DNA of 64,000 nucleotides from an uncultured Coriobacteriaceae bacterium (GTDB lineage Bacteria > Actinomycetota > Coriobacteriia > Coriobacteriales > Coriobacteriaceae): contig CALULH010000003.1 in assembly GCA_944321435.1 (NCBI GenBank), positions 163,871-227,870 of the forward strand. Reading direction: 5' to 3'. Position 1 is the stretch's first letter. Every line of letters begins with the position of its first letter. A program made the position numbers and the translations under genes. Of this stretch, positions 49,978 through 61,711 are shown one piece after another. Below the pieces are notes generated by a model, which saw only the letters and a list, made by a program, of their open reading frames with translations, made no database searches and was not told the origin of the DNA.

Positions 49978-50670
49978 TCAAGACCGGTTGCCTGCATTCC
50001 AGCGCGCACCATGCCGGGCATTGCCCGCATGGTGCGCGTTTTCGTGCGTTCCGTGGTTCTCTGCGCCGTCATGCCCGCTTACCGTGACGCCGCTGGCATC
50101 GGCCAGGGCAAGGAGCTCGCGCATGGTCATGTTGGCCGCCTCCTCGGGGGCAATGTCCACATCCGCCTCGGTCAGCGCGGCGTAGACGCGGTACTTGCCC
50201 AGCCCCATGCCTGCGGCTGCGGCGTCGGCGCGCTCCTGCTCGGTGGCGTGGGAGCAGTGCACCTGCCCGGTGCCCTGCGCGTCCAAGCAGCTCTTGCTTG
50301 CCGACTCCAACGTGGCGTAGCGCGCTCCGTCATCGCAGATTATGGTTACCTCTACGGCCGCGTCATCGGCCAGGAAGCTCCGCAGCTGCCGTTCGAGCGC
50401 CGTTAGGGCGTCCTCGTACGTCATGCCCTGCACGTCGGCTTCGTCGAGCAGATTCTGGCCGTCCTGGTTGAACGCCTGCGTGCTGACTACGCGGTTCAGG
50501 CGATTGACCCCCAGCTCGAGGGAGGGGTTCACGTCTATGGCCACATAGGCCGACGGCGCCAGCAGCCAGTGCCCGCCGGCCATGCCCAGGGCAAAGCCGC
50601 CTACCACCAGCGCCGCGCCTGCTAGTACCTTACGCGCCGTTCCCGCGAGCCTCTTGTTGAGCCTACTCAT
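49978..50670 (-). CDS. RsgI-like anti-sigma extracytoplasmic domain protein
   Basis: 230 aa. One membrane helix (KVLAGAALVVGGFALGMAGG), then an external domain beginning AYVAIDVNPSLELGVNRLNR, the hallmark of the RsgI middle domain that controls sigma-I-like factors. The short cytoplasmic anti-sigma domain that normally precedes the helix is absent; only about 15 residues are inside. The C-terminus is His-rich (HGTHENAHHAGNARHG), perhaps metal-binding. ATG 50670 follows AAAGGAG. No sigma-factor gene is adjacent. Confidence 0.8.
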   Translation of the reverse strand: MSRLNKRLAGTARKVLAGAALVVGGFALGMAGGHWLLAPSAYVAIDVNPSLELGVNRLNRVVSTQAFNQDGQNLLDEADVQGMTYEDALTALERQLRSFLADDAAVEVTIICDDGARYATLESASKSCLDAQGTGQVHCSHATEQERADAAAAGMGLGKYRVYAALTEADVDIAPEEAANMTMRELLALADASGVTVSGHDGAENHGTHENAHHAGNARHGARWNAGNRS

Positions 50671-50839
50671 CTGTACCACTCCTTTCCACGGAGCTGCCTT
50701 TCGCTCCCTTCACTACCAACACGAATCAGCTGCGCATATCCTTGCAGCATTCTTAACATGGCGGAGCTTGCGGGTCGCAGGGGCAAGAGCGCGTGTGGAC
50801 GGCTGACGCAACTAGAATGAATGCCCAAATGACCCATCT

Positions 50840-51127
50840 GGGCTAGAACCGCACTCATACGAGCCGGGTGGGCGGGAAACGCGTTCGTACGACTGCGGTT
50901 TTCGGGCGCGGGCACTAAGCCGTCCAAAACATATCTCCATGCGTCTTTCTTGTCTGCGGGATACATACGTCATGCGCGCTGTGTTGCGCATCTAGTGGAT
51001 AGCCCCTCGTATGAACGTGCTTCTCGCCCTTGTCGGTCGTACGAACGCAGTTTTTGCCCGCTGCGTTCGTATGAGTGCAGTTCTCGCCCAGAGCGTTTGT
51101 ATGGACGTTTTTCTCGTTCATGTTTTG
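50840..51127. repeat. Composite repeat element, copy C (inverted relative to copy B)
   Basis: Left: two units (CATACGA/CGTACGA at 50856 and 50886). Right: four exact 30-bp units at 51008, 51038, 51068 and 51098. The core between them is the reverse complement of the core of copy B, with matching blocks at GTCCAAAACATA and the adjoining GCGT-CTT sequence. The element fills most of the gap between the RsgI-like gene and the MFS gene; no gene is supported in this 718-bp gap. Confidence 0.85.
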
Positions 51128-51388
51128 GTTTTCCGCTCGTGTTGCCCTCTGGCTCGGATCGTGGGCACTGTGTGGCGCTGGGAGTGACATTTTTCGTTTA
51201 GCGAGCGCACTGCGTTAGGTATACCGACGCAACGCCAATCCGTTGGTCTGTGGGGGCTCGACATCCTCCTCCCCTTCCAAAACCATAAGAATAACGAATA
51301 GAAAACCATTAAACATAAGTATTTGATATAGGAAAAGCCTGACGGCACAATGGGAGCCGTCATACGAACGTGCAACGGAAGGGGCGTT

Positions 51389-52579
51389 GTGAAGAGCATT
51401 TCCAACAAGTTGCTGGTGCTGATCCTCACCATCGGCGTGTTCGGCATCCTGAACACCGAGATGGGCATCGTGGGCGTGATCCCGTACGCGGCCGAGCGCT
51501 TTGGCGTGAGCGTGCCGGACGCGGGGCTGTTGGTGAGCCTGTTTGCGCTTATTGTGGCCTTTGCCGGCCCCACCATGCCGCTCATTTTCTCCAAAATGAA
51601 CCGCAAGGCGGTGATGCTGCTGGCGCTGGGGGTGTTTTCCGTATGCAACGTGGCGGCCGTGTTTGCGCCGACGTTTGAGGTGCTGCTGGCCGCCCGCGTT
51701 ATCCCGGCGGCGTTCCACCCGCTGTACGTCTCCATGGCCATGGCCGTGGCGCAGCAAACCGGCGACACCGCCGCCGAGCGCGCCAGGAACTCCTCGCAGG
51801 TGTTCGTGGGCGTATCCGCCGGCATGGTGGTGGGCGCGCCTATTGCCGGCGTGCTGGCCAGCTCGGTGGGCTTCTCGGCGGCGATGGCGTTCTTTGCGCT
51901 GGTGACCATGGTGGCGCTGGTCATGACCACGATGTTGGTGCCCTCCATGCCGGTGGCGCAGGGCCTGTCGTACGGCAAGCAGCTCGCGGTGCTCAAGAAG
52001 CCCGTCTTCTTGGTTTCACTCTTGGCCGCCGCCGCGGTGAACGCCGGCATGTTCGGGTTCTACAGCTATCTGTCCGATTACCTGGGCAACGCCGAGTTTG
52101 CGGCGGGTGCGGTGAGCACGCTGCTGCTGGTTTACGGCCTGGCCAACATCGTGGGCAACACGGTTGCCGGGCGCACGCTGGGCTCGGTGCCGCGCAAGAC
52201 CATGCTGGCGGCGCCGGTCATCTTGGTTATTCTGTACCTGGCGCTTTTTGCCGCGGGCGGCGTGGCGGTTGCTACGGCGGCGCTGCTGGTGGCGCTCGGC
52301 GTTGCCGTGGGCTTTGCCAACACCACGGACCAGTACATGGTGAGCCGCGCCGCGCTCGAGGCGCCCGACTTTGCCAACGGGCTTTTCCTCACGGCCACCA
52401 ACCTGGGGACCACCGTGGGCACCACGGTATGCGGCGGGCTCATCTCCGCAGGCGGTACGGGGCTTTCCGTGTTGGGCGCGGTGCCGTGCGTGGTCGCGGG
52501 CTTTGCGGCCGTGCTGGCGCGCATCGCTTGCGAGAAGCGCGCCGGTGCCGACGCGGAGATGGAGTCCGCGGCTGCGTAA
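51389..52579 (+). CDS. MFS transporter, DHA1 type (AraJ/YdhP-like)
   Basis: 396 aa with twelve hydrophobic helices. NTEMGIVGVIPYAAERFGVS and the PLYVSMAMAVAQQ segment are typical of sugar/chloramphenicol-type efflux MFS proteins, as is GVSAGMVVGAPIAGVLASSV (motif C). Start at GTG 51389 with AAGGGG eight bases upstream. The 80 bp before it are AT-rich and probably hold the promoter. Substrate unknown. Confidence 0.87.
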   Translation: MKSISNKLLVLILTIGVFGILNTEMGIVGVIPYAAERFGVSVPDAGLLVSLFALIVAFAGPTMPLIFSKMNRKAVMLLALGVFSVCNVAAVFAPTFEVLLAARVIPAAFHPLYVSMAMAVAQQTGDTAAERARNSSQVFVGVSAGMVVGAPIAGVLASSVGFSAAMAFFALVTMVALVMTTMLVPSMPVAQGLSYGKQLAVLKKPVFLVSLLAAAAVNAGMFGFYSYLSDYLGNAEFAAGAVSTLLLVYGLANIVGNTVAGRTLGSVPRKTMLAAPVILVILYLALFAAGGVAVATAALLVALGVAVGFANTTDQYMVSRAALEAPDFANGLFLTATNLGTTVGTTVCGGLISAGGTGLSVLGAVPCVVAGFAAVLARIACEKRAGADAEMESAAA

Positions 52580-52699
52580 CGGCTGCTGCGCAAGGATGCG
52601 GCCGTTGTGGTCGCCGCAGCAGGGGCGGCCGCCATGCCCGCCAGGGCGGAGGCGGCTACCGAGCGGTCCGCGGGGGCGGCTACCGAGCGGTCCGCGGCC

Positions 52700-52822
52700 C
52701 TGCATGCAGTTTTTCTCGACTACGGACTCTGCGTGCATTCTCTATCGCCGAGGCGTCGTTTTCTGCGTGCTGGCGATAAGGAATGCATGCAACGATTCTT
52801 CCGTACAATAGATGCATGCAAA
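52700..52822. repeat. GCATGCA-type repeat cluster, copy 2
   Basis: GCATGC or GCGTGC at 52702, 52731, 52765, 52785 and 52814, with TTCT before and TCTATCGCC or GGCGATAAGGAA beside them. Preceded by a doubled GGCTACCGAGCGGTCCGCGG (52652 region and 52677 region). Lies between the MFS stop and luxS. Confidence 0.75.
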
Positions 52823-52880
52823 TGCTTGCGCCTGATTTGCGGCGCCGGGCAAGGGGCAGTGTTATGAGAGGGGCTTTGCA

Positions 52881-53366
52881 ATGGAGAAGATCGCCAGCTT
52901 TACGGTGAACCATCTGATGCTCGAGCCGGGCGTGTACGTTTCGCGCGTGGACGAGGACCCGGCAACGGGGACCGTGGTCACCACCTTTGACCTGCGCCTG
53001 ACCGCGCCCAACCGCGAGCCCGTAATGAACACGGCCGAGGTGCACACGATCGAGCACCTGGGCGCGACGTTTTTGCGCAACCACGCCGAGTGGGCCGGGC
53101 GCATTGTATACTTCGGCCCCATGGGCTGCCGCACGGGGTTCTACCTCATTGTGTTCGGCGCGTGCGACTCCCGCGAGATTGCGCCGCTGGTGCGTGAGAT
53201 GTTCGCCTTCATCGCTGGCTTCGAGGGCGAGATCCCCGGCGCCGCGCCGGATGAGTGCGGCAATTACCTGGATCAGAGCCTGCCCGCGGCGCAGTGGTGG
53301 GCGCGCCGCTATCTGCGCGACACGCTGGAGAACATCGACGAGGCGCACCTGGCATACGGGGCGTAG
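52881..53366 (+). CDS. luxS: S-ribosylhomocysteine lyase LuxS
   Basis: 161 aa; splits S-ribosylhomocysteine into homocysteine and DPD, precursor of AI-2. Metal ligands in HTIEHLGATF (HxxEH) and the later Cys in PDECGNYLDQ; catalytic Cys in GPMGCRTGFYLI. The usual GNYLDHDL reads GNYLDQSL, a mild change. Works with the nucleosidase at 31.8 kb. The ATG follows GAGAGGGG. Single gene. Confidence 0.97.
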   Translation: MEKIASFTVNHLMLEPGVYVSRVDEDPATGTVVTTFDLRLTAPNREPVMNTAEVHTIEHLGATFLRNHAEWAGRIVYFGPMGCRTGFYLIVFGACDSREIAPLVREMFAFIAGFEGEIPGAAPDECGNYLDQSLPAAQWWARRYLRDTLENIDEAHLAYGA

Positions 53367-53512
53367 GCGCGCGGCGAGCGCAGTGGCTGCGAGTTGCGGG
53401 ATTTCCGACTGGTTTAGGTCGCGGATGGCTGGCCCTGACCGTCCGCCGAAATCGACTCCGCCGGGGCGTCGAGCGCATTGACGGCGTCATGCACTTGCAG
53501 AAAGAGGAGATT

Positions 53513-54610
53513 ATGGAGTACCGCACCTTGCCGCACGGCGGCGAGAAGATCAGCGTGATCGGCCTGGGGGCCGGAGGCCTGCACAACGCCGGGCCGAAAG
53601 AGATCGAGCGGACCATCGAGGCTGCCATCGATGCGGGCGTTAACTTCTTCGATTTCGTGGCTACCAACGACACGCCCTTCGAGCCTATGGGGCGCGCCGT
53701 CGGCAGGCACCGGTCCGACGTGCACCTGCAGGTTCACCTTGGCGCGGACTTCAGCCGCCACGCGTACGCCTGGACCACCGATGCCAAGGTTGCCATTGCG
53801 GAGTTCGAGCGGAGGCTGGCCGTGCCGGGCGTGGGGTACGCGGATTTCGGCTTTATCCACTGCATCGATGAGAGCGCTGACCTTGACCGTGTGCTCAACG
53901 GGGGCATCTGGGAGTACGCCCTGCGCCAGCGCGACGCGGGTGTCATCCGCCACTTGGGCTTCTCTACGCACAGCGTGCACATTGCGCGGCGCCTGCTCGC
54001 CACGGGCGAGATGGACCTGGGAATGCTCAGCCTCAACCCCATGTACGACTACACGGACGAATCCGTTTACGGCAAGGGCGAGGCCGCTGATCGTGCGACG
54101 CTCTACCAAGAGTTCGAGCGCGCCAGCGTGGGCATCTCCGTCATGAAGCCGTTTGCAGGCGGCCAGCTGCTCGACGCGGCTGCATCGCCGTTCGGCGCGG
54201 CGCTCACATGCACGCAGTGCATCCAGTATGCGCTCGATCGCCCCGGCGTACTCACGGTGCTGCCGGGCGTGCGCGGCATGGATGACCTGCGCGACATCCT
54301 TGCCTGGGTAAACGCCACGCCCGCCGAGCGCGACTATTCCGCGCTTGCCACCATGGCCCCGCAGTCGCGCGAGGCGCGCTGCGTGTACTGCAACCATTGC
54401 CAGCCGTGTCCGGCGGGGCTGCAGATAGGCCTTATCAACAAGTACTACGACCTGGCATGCCTGGGCGACGACCTGGCTGCCGAGCATTATCGCAACCTCG
54501 AGAGGCACGCAGGCGACTGCGTGGGCTGCGGGCATTGCGACAAGCGCTGCCCCTTCGGCGTGGCCCAGTCCGCGCGCATGGCTGAGATCGCTGCGTACTT
54601 CGGCGCGTAG
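53513..54610 (+). CDS. Aldo/keto reductase-like protein with two [4Fe-4S] clusters
   Basis: 365 aa. A TIM-barrel AKR domain (VIGLGAGGLHNAGPKEIERT, HLGFSTHSVHIA) with a C-terminal ferredoxin-like part: CVYCNHCQPCPAGLQI and CVGCGHCDKRCPFGV. The catalytic Tyr region (usually D-TA-xxY-G) reads FVATNDTPFEPMG, so the acid Tyr appears missing. Such Fe-S AKR-like proteins are widespread in anaerobes with poorly known substrates. Start ATG 53513 with AAAGAGGAG. Single gene, high similarity across the class expected. Confidence 0.9.
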   Translation: MEYRTLPHGGEKISVIGLGAGGLHNAGPKEIERTIEAAIDAGVNFFDFVATNDTPFEPMGRAVGRHRSDVHLQVHLGADFSRHAYAWTTDAKVAIAEFERRLAVPGVGYADFGFIHCIDESADLDRVLNGGIWEYALRQRDAGVIRHLGFSTHSVHIARRLLATGEMDLGMLSLNPMYDYTDESVYGKGEAADRATLYQEFERASVGISVMKPFAGGQLLDAAASPFGAALTCTQCIQYALDRPGVLTVLPGVRGMDDLRDILAWVNATPAERDYSALATMAPQSREARCVYCNHCQPCPAGLQIGLINKYYDLACLGDDLAAEHYRNLERHAGDCVGCGHCDKRCPFGVAQSARMAEIAAYFGA

Positions 54611-54813
54611 CGGCTGCGAGGTTCTCGGGCTGCCCGCAGCGGTGCACGATCCCGGGTGATTGCCGCGCGCCGCGGACACGGGCGGTCTGGAACCACGCAT
54701 TCTGATAATACATATAGCAATGTACGGGGAATAAGTCGCACGGCGCCGTGTTTTTGCGTCGCACCGGTATGATAGCCGTAGCGCAGTCAGCCGTCGACAC
54801 CGAGGAGGGCCCC

Positions 54814-57063
54814 ATGCCCATCAGCGTGCACCGCGAAACCGCCACGTTCCATCTGTACAACGACCAGTTGAGCTATATCTTTGCCGTTCGCGAGGGGTAT
54901 CCGTTCCACCTGTACTTCGGCGCGCGTGTGCCCGACGAGCCGCACTACGACTACCTCATGCGCGAGGAGTGGCACCCGTCGTCGGTGGGCGTCTCGGCCG
55001 AGCACGAGAACATGAGCTTCGAGCACTATCGCAGCGAGCTGCCCTTCTCCGGTGTGGGCGACATGCGACTGCCCATGCTCGAGGTCGTCACCGCCTCGGG
55101 CGGCCGCGTGCTCAACCTTACCTATCAGAGCCACGAGGTCGTTGCGGGCAAGCCGGCACTGCCGGGGCTTCCCGCCACGTACGTCGAGGCCGACGCCGAG
55201 GCGGACACGCTCGTCCTCACCTTGGCCGACGAGGTGGCAGGCGTGCGCGTGCGCGCCCTCTACACCGTTTTTGCCGGCCGCGCCGCCCTTGCTCGCAGCA
55301 TGCAGGTGATTAACGGCGGCACCGAGCCGCTCGTGGTCGAGCGCGCCCTGAGCGGCTGCTTCTCGTTTGAAGACACCGACTTCGACATGATCCAGCTGCC
55401 CGGCGCCTGGGCGCGCGAGCGCAGCGTGGTGCGTGCGCCGCTGCACCCCGGCCTGCAGGGCGTCTATTCGCTGCGTGGGCATTCGGGGCACCATTTCAAC
55501 CCGTTCGTGGCGCTCGCCCGCCCCACTGCAACCGAGACGCAAGGCGAGGTCTACGGCTTCAGCCTGGTGTACAGCGGCAACCACGCCATGACGGTGGACG
55601 TAGACCCCTATCACAGCGCCCGCGTGTTGGCTGGCGTCAATCCCGAGACCTTTACCTGGCCGCTTGATCCGAGCGAGAGCTTTCAGACGCCCGAGGTGGT
55701 TGCCGTCTACAGCGCAGATGGCCTGGGCGGCATGTCGCGCACCTTCCACAGCCTGTATGGGCGCCGTTTGGCGCGCGGCGTGTGGCGCGACAAGCCCCGT
55801 CCCATCCTCATCAACAACTGGGAGGCGACCTACTTCGACTTCACTGAGGACAAGCTCGTTGAGGTGGCGCGCGCGGCGGCCGACGTAGGGATCGAGCTTT
55901 TCGTGCTCGACGACGGCTGGTTCACCAACCGCGACGACGACTTTGGCGGCCTGGGCGACTGGGAGCTCAACGCCGCGAAGCTCCCCAGCGGCCTTGCGGG
56001 CCTGGCCGATCGCATCAACGCGCTGGGTATGGAGTTCGGCTTGTGGATCGAGCCCGAGATGGTGAACCCCGGCACGCGCGTGTGGAAGGAGCACCCGGAG
56101 TGGGTGCTGCACGCCCCTGGCCAGCCGTTGCGGCCCTGCCGCCACCAGTACGTGCTCGACCTCTCCAACCCCGCGGTAGTTGACTACCTCTACGAGCGCC
56201 TGGAGCAGGTGATAAGTTCGGCCAACATCGCCTACATCAAGTGGGATATGAACCGCTCCTTTGGCGATGTCTTCTCGCAAACTGCCGATCCGGCCGACCA
56301 GGGCCGCGTGTGGCACGCCTTCATCCTGGGCGTCTACGATCTCTACGACCGTCTGACCAAGCGGTTTCCCCAGATCCTCTTCGAGTCGTGCGCGGGCGGT
56401 GGCGGACGTTTTGACCCCGGCATGCTGGCTTACGCGCCGCAGGCCTGGACCAGCGATGACACCGACGCCGTCGAGCGCCTCAAGATCCAATGGGGCACCT
56501 CGCTGGCTTACCCGGTGAGCTCCATGGGCAGCCATGTGTCGGCCGTGCCCAACCACCAGGTTTACCGTTGCACGCCGCTCAAGATGCGCGCGGACGTGGC
56601 GTACTTCGGCACCTTCGGCTACGAGCTCGACGCCACGGCGCTGACAGACGAGGAGCGCGCCGAGGTGCACGGCCAGGTGTCGTTTATGAAGCGCTGGCGT
56701 GGCCTTATTCAGTTCGGCGAGCAGTACCGACTCAAAAGCCCGTTCGAGGGCCGCGGCAACGAGTGCGCCTGGATGGTGGTGGCGGGCGACAAGGGCAAGG
56801 CGCTGGTGGCGTACTACCGCGTGCTGCAAGAGGTGAACGTGGGGCGGCGTTGCGTCCGCCTGGCGGGGCTCGACTCCGAGGCGCGCTACGAGCTGCGCGA
56901 GCAGGGCGTCGATCCCCAGGTCGCCGACCTGTACGGGCGCCCGGCTTCGGGTGCGGAGCTCATGCGCATCGGCCTCGAGCTGACCGACGAGACCATGGGC
57001 CAGAACACCACGGGCCGCGGCGACTTCGTCTCGCGCCTGTTCACGCTCGAGCGCGTGGAGTAG
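54814..57063 (+). CDS. Alpha-galactosidase, glycoside hydrolase family 36
   Basis: 749 aa, cytoplasmic; releases galactose from melibiose, raffinose and stachyose. N-terminal beta-supersandwich, then a TIM barrel: LFVLDDGWFTNRDDDFGGLG, GLWIEPEMVNP, YIKWDMNRSF (nucleophile Asp), LFESCAGGGGRFDPGMLAYA and WTSDDTDAVERLKIQWGTS (acid/base Asp). Start at ATG 54814 with GAGGAGGG. No sugar transporter or regulator is linked, so uptake must be encoded elsewhere. Its 3' end is 38 bp from the MBL gene, likely one mRNA. Confidence 0.95.
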   Translation: MPISVHRETATFHLYNDQLSYIFAVREGYPFHLYFGARVPDEPHYDYLMREEWHPSSVGVSAEHENMSFEHYRSELPFSGVGDMRLPMLEVVTASGGRVLNLTYQSHEVVAGKPALPGLPATYVEADAEADTLVLTLADEVAGVRVRALYTVFAGRAALARSMQVINGGTEPLVVERALSGCFSFEDTDFDMIQLPGAWARERSVVRAPLHPGLQGVYSLRGHSGHHFNPFVALARPTATETQGEVYGFSLVYSGNHAMTVDVDPYHSARVLAGVNPETFTWPLDPSESFQTPEVVAVYSADGLGGMSRTFHSLYGRRLARGVWRDKPRPILINNWEATYFDFTEDKLVEVARAAADVGIELFVLDDGWFTNRDDDFGGLGDWELNAAKLPSGLAGLADRINALGMEFGLWIEPEMVNPGTRVWKEHPEWVLHAPGQPLRPCRHQYVLDLSNPAVVDYLYERLEQVISSANIAYIKWDMNRSFGDVFSQTADPADQGRVWHAFILGVYDLYDRLTKRFPQILFESCAGGGGRFDPGMLAYAPQAWTSDDTDAVERLKIQWGTSLAYPVSSMGSHVSAVPNHQVYRCTPLKMRADVAYFGTFGYELDATALTDEERAEVHGQVSFMKRWRGLIQFGEQYRLKSPFEGRGNECAWMVVAGDKGKALVAYYRVLQEVNVGRRCVRLAGLDSEARYELREQGVDPQVADLYGRPASGAELMRIGLELTDETMGQNTTGRGDFVSRLFTLERVE

Positions 57064-57101
57064 ACCAGGCAAACAACGTTCAAACGGCGGGTGAGAAGCA
57101 C

Positions 57102-57986
57102 ATGCGCGTTACGGTGCTGATGGAGAACTGCACGCCTTCGAGCAGGTTTGCGGCTCGGCATGGCCTGAGCCTGCTGCTCGAGGCGGATCTGCCTGCGCCG
57201 GTCGCATCCGTTGCGCCGGCGCAGCGCCGCGCTCCGCGCCGCGTCCTTTTTGACATGGGCCCTGACGCGGCGTTTCTCGACAATGCGCGCACGCTGGGCG
57301 TCAGCGTGGCGGACGTCGACATCGCGGTGCTCTCTCATGGGCACTACGACCACGGCGGCGGCCTGCCGGCGTTTCTCGCGGCATCGGCCGGGGCGGCCTG
57401 TCCCGCGCCGGTGTACGTACGCGCGGGTGCCTTTGCCGAGCACGCGTCGGGGTCGCCCGCGGCCCATCACGCCATCGGCCTCGATCCCGCGCTTGCGGAG
57501 AGCCCGCGCGTGCGGACGCTGGGGGAGGGGCCCGCAAAGATCGCTCCGGGCCTCACGCTTTTCACCGCGCAACGCCGCGACCATCCCGCGGCCGCCTCCA
57601 ACAGACGCCTGCTTGAGCGCCGCGCCGGCGCGTGGGTGCCGGACGCATTCAACCACGAGCAAAGCTTGCTGGTCGAGGAGAACGGCCGGCGCATCCTAGT
57701 GGCGGGGTGCGCGCATGCGGGCATTTTGAACATCATGGACGAGGCCGAGCGGCTGACGGGCTCGCCGCTCGACGCGGTGGTGGCGGGCTTTCACCTTATG
57801 AGCCCGAGCGCGGGTCAGGCCCAGGCGGCCGAGGCGACGCGCGCGCTGGGTCGCGAGCTGGCGGCGCGCTCGGCAACGCGGTACTACACGCTGCACTGCA
57901 CGGGGCTCGAGGCTTTCGGTTATTTGCGCGACGAGCTGGCAAGCCGAGTGCGCTACCTTGCGGTGGGCTCCCGGCTCGAGGTGTAG
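57102..57986 (+). CDS. MBL-fold metallohydrolase (dihydropterin-RFAP synthase-like group)
   Basis: 294 aa. Zn-ligand motif LSHGHYDHGGGLPAF, then VAGCAHAGILNIMDEAE and AVVAGFHL, with a final His in TLHCTG. It falls in the MBL group annotated as RFAP-synthase-like, which includes hydrolases of unknown substrate. The alpha-galactosidase gene is 38 bp upstream. GGTGAG is a modest ribosome site. Convergent with the ChbG-like gene across a repeat cluster. Confidence 0.88.
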   Translation: MRVTVLMENCTPSSRFAARHGLSLLLEADLPAPVASVAPAQRRAPRRVLFDMGPDAAFLDNARTLGVSVADVDIAVLSHGHYDHGGGLPAFLAASAGAACPAPVYVRAGAFAEHASGSPAAHHAIGLDPALAESPRVRTLGEGPAKIAPGLTLFTAQRRDHPAAASNRRLLERRAGAWVPDAFNHEQSLLVEENGRRILVAGCAHAGILNIMDEAERLTGSPLDAVVAGFHLMSPSAGQAQAAEATRALGRELAARSATRYYTLHCTGLEAFGYLRDELASRVRYLAVGSRLEV

Positions 57987-58056
57987 CGCGGTTCTCGCAT
58001 ATAACGCGGTTCTCGCACCTCCGCGTCAGCACGCCAAGCCGTCGCGCTAACGTGGC

Positions 58057-58207
58057 GCATGCATGCTGTTTCAGCGAGCCCGTTCTGCGTGCATTCTCTA
58101 TCGGCGGCGCATTCCGCATGCATCCCTTATCGCCTGAGAGCCCAAAACGGCCTCTAGACGATACGGAATGCATGCGGAACTTGTAGTTGATACAAAGTGC
58201 ATGCAGA
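58057..58207. repeat. GCATGCA-type repeat cluster, copy 3
   Basis: GCATGCATGC at 58057, TTCTGCGTGCATTCTCTATCG at about 58083, ATTCCGCATGCATCCCTTAT at about 58111, then inverted GGAATGCATGCGGAAC near 58165 and GTGCATGCAGAAC near 58197. It fills the convergent gap of two genes. Confidence 0.75.
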
Positions 58208-58277
58208 ACAATTGCGCCGTGAAGCGCGGTGTTTTGGCCCCGTCCCCAAACGGCCGTCCCCAAACGACCAGTCGTTC

Positions 58278-58781
58278 CTACAGATCGCGGTAGTCGATAA
58301 GCGCGAGGCCGGGCTGCGCTTCCAGCCATGCGCGCAGGCCGGGGTCGATAAGCGCGTCCACCTCCTTGATGCGGTCCTCCGTGAGCGAGGATGTGCTCAG
58401 GATGAACTGGTCCAAGTAGCCGGGGTGGCAGACAAAGACGACTGTTTCCCCGTCTGCCATGGCGTCGACCGTTTCACGGATGGACGCCGCCGGATCGTAC
58501 CCGGGCCTCATGGAGCGCATCACCATGCGCACCGGGGTGCTTCCGCAGGCAACGGCTTCCGCCGAGTCAAAGTTTGCGACCTGCTCCTTAAGGCCGTGCT
58601 TCTCGGCCACGTACGAGATCGCGCGGTTGAGGTTGTCGCTCATCACGCCGCGCGCCGCCTCGGGCATGTTGGGCATCACGCCCACCGACCGCACCAGCCC
58701 CTCGCGCACGCTCCGCGCTATGCCGACGTTCACTGCGTACGAGTACCCTACGTCATCGGCGCGAATAAGCAGCTGCTTCAT
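58278..58781 (-). pseudogene. ChbG/YdjC-like deacetylase with large internal deletion
   Basis: 167 aa against about 240-280. The N-terminus MKQLLIRADDVGYSYAVNVG, then MPNMPEAARGV, and the C-terminal half (RAISYVAEKHGLKEQV; VVFVCHPGYLDQFIL) match the family, but the middle with the HxH-type metal ligands is missing. The frame is intact and GAAAGGA precedes the ATG. Probably an inactive in-frame deletion; a shortened protein with another function is possible. Confidence 0.65.
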
Positions 58782-58914
58782 AGAGCTTCCTTTCTCAAGT
58801 CTCCTTGCGTTCAGTATAGGCACGCCGGACGTAAAGGGCGCGTGGGGAGCATGAGCTGGCGCCTGCCGTATGGCAATGCGGTTCTTATCGCACACATAGA
58901 TGCTACACACTAAG

Positions 58915-58951
58915 AAAATCTCACACAAAGACACTTAGATTCTGGTATAAA
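58915..58951 (+). promoter_or_regulatory. clpB promoter with HspR-type box shared with dnaK
   Basis: AAAATCT (58915) - N15 - AGATTCTGG - TATAAA (58946). It matches the dnaK region in sequence and spacing, including CACTTAGATT next to the -10. Confidence 0.6.
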
Positions 58952-59068
58952 ACCGCGCGGATCGGTAACAATAGCAAGCGATAACGATGAACGCCGCCCC
59001 GTAGGGCGGCAGTGCGCGCGGGGTGGCGGCAGCGGCTCCGCGCGCACGCAAGCTGAGAGGTGGTAGGT

Positions 59069-61711
<2,643 letters not shown>

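Noticed and set aside
54787..57072. 761-aa minus-strand open frame
   Set aside because: It is the antisense of the alpha-galactosidase gene; His/Val/Leu/Arg-rich with no motifs, as expected opposite a GC-rich gene.
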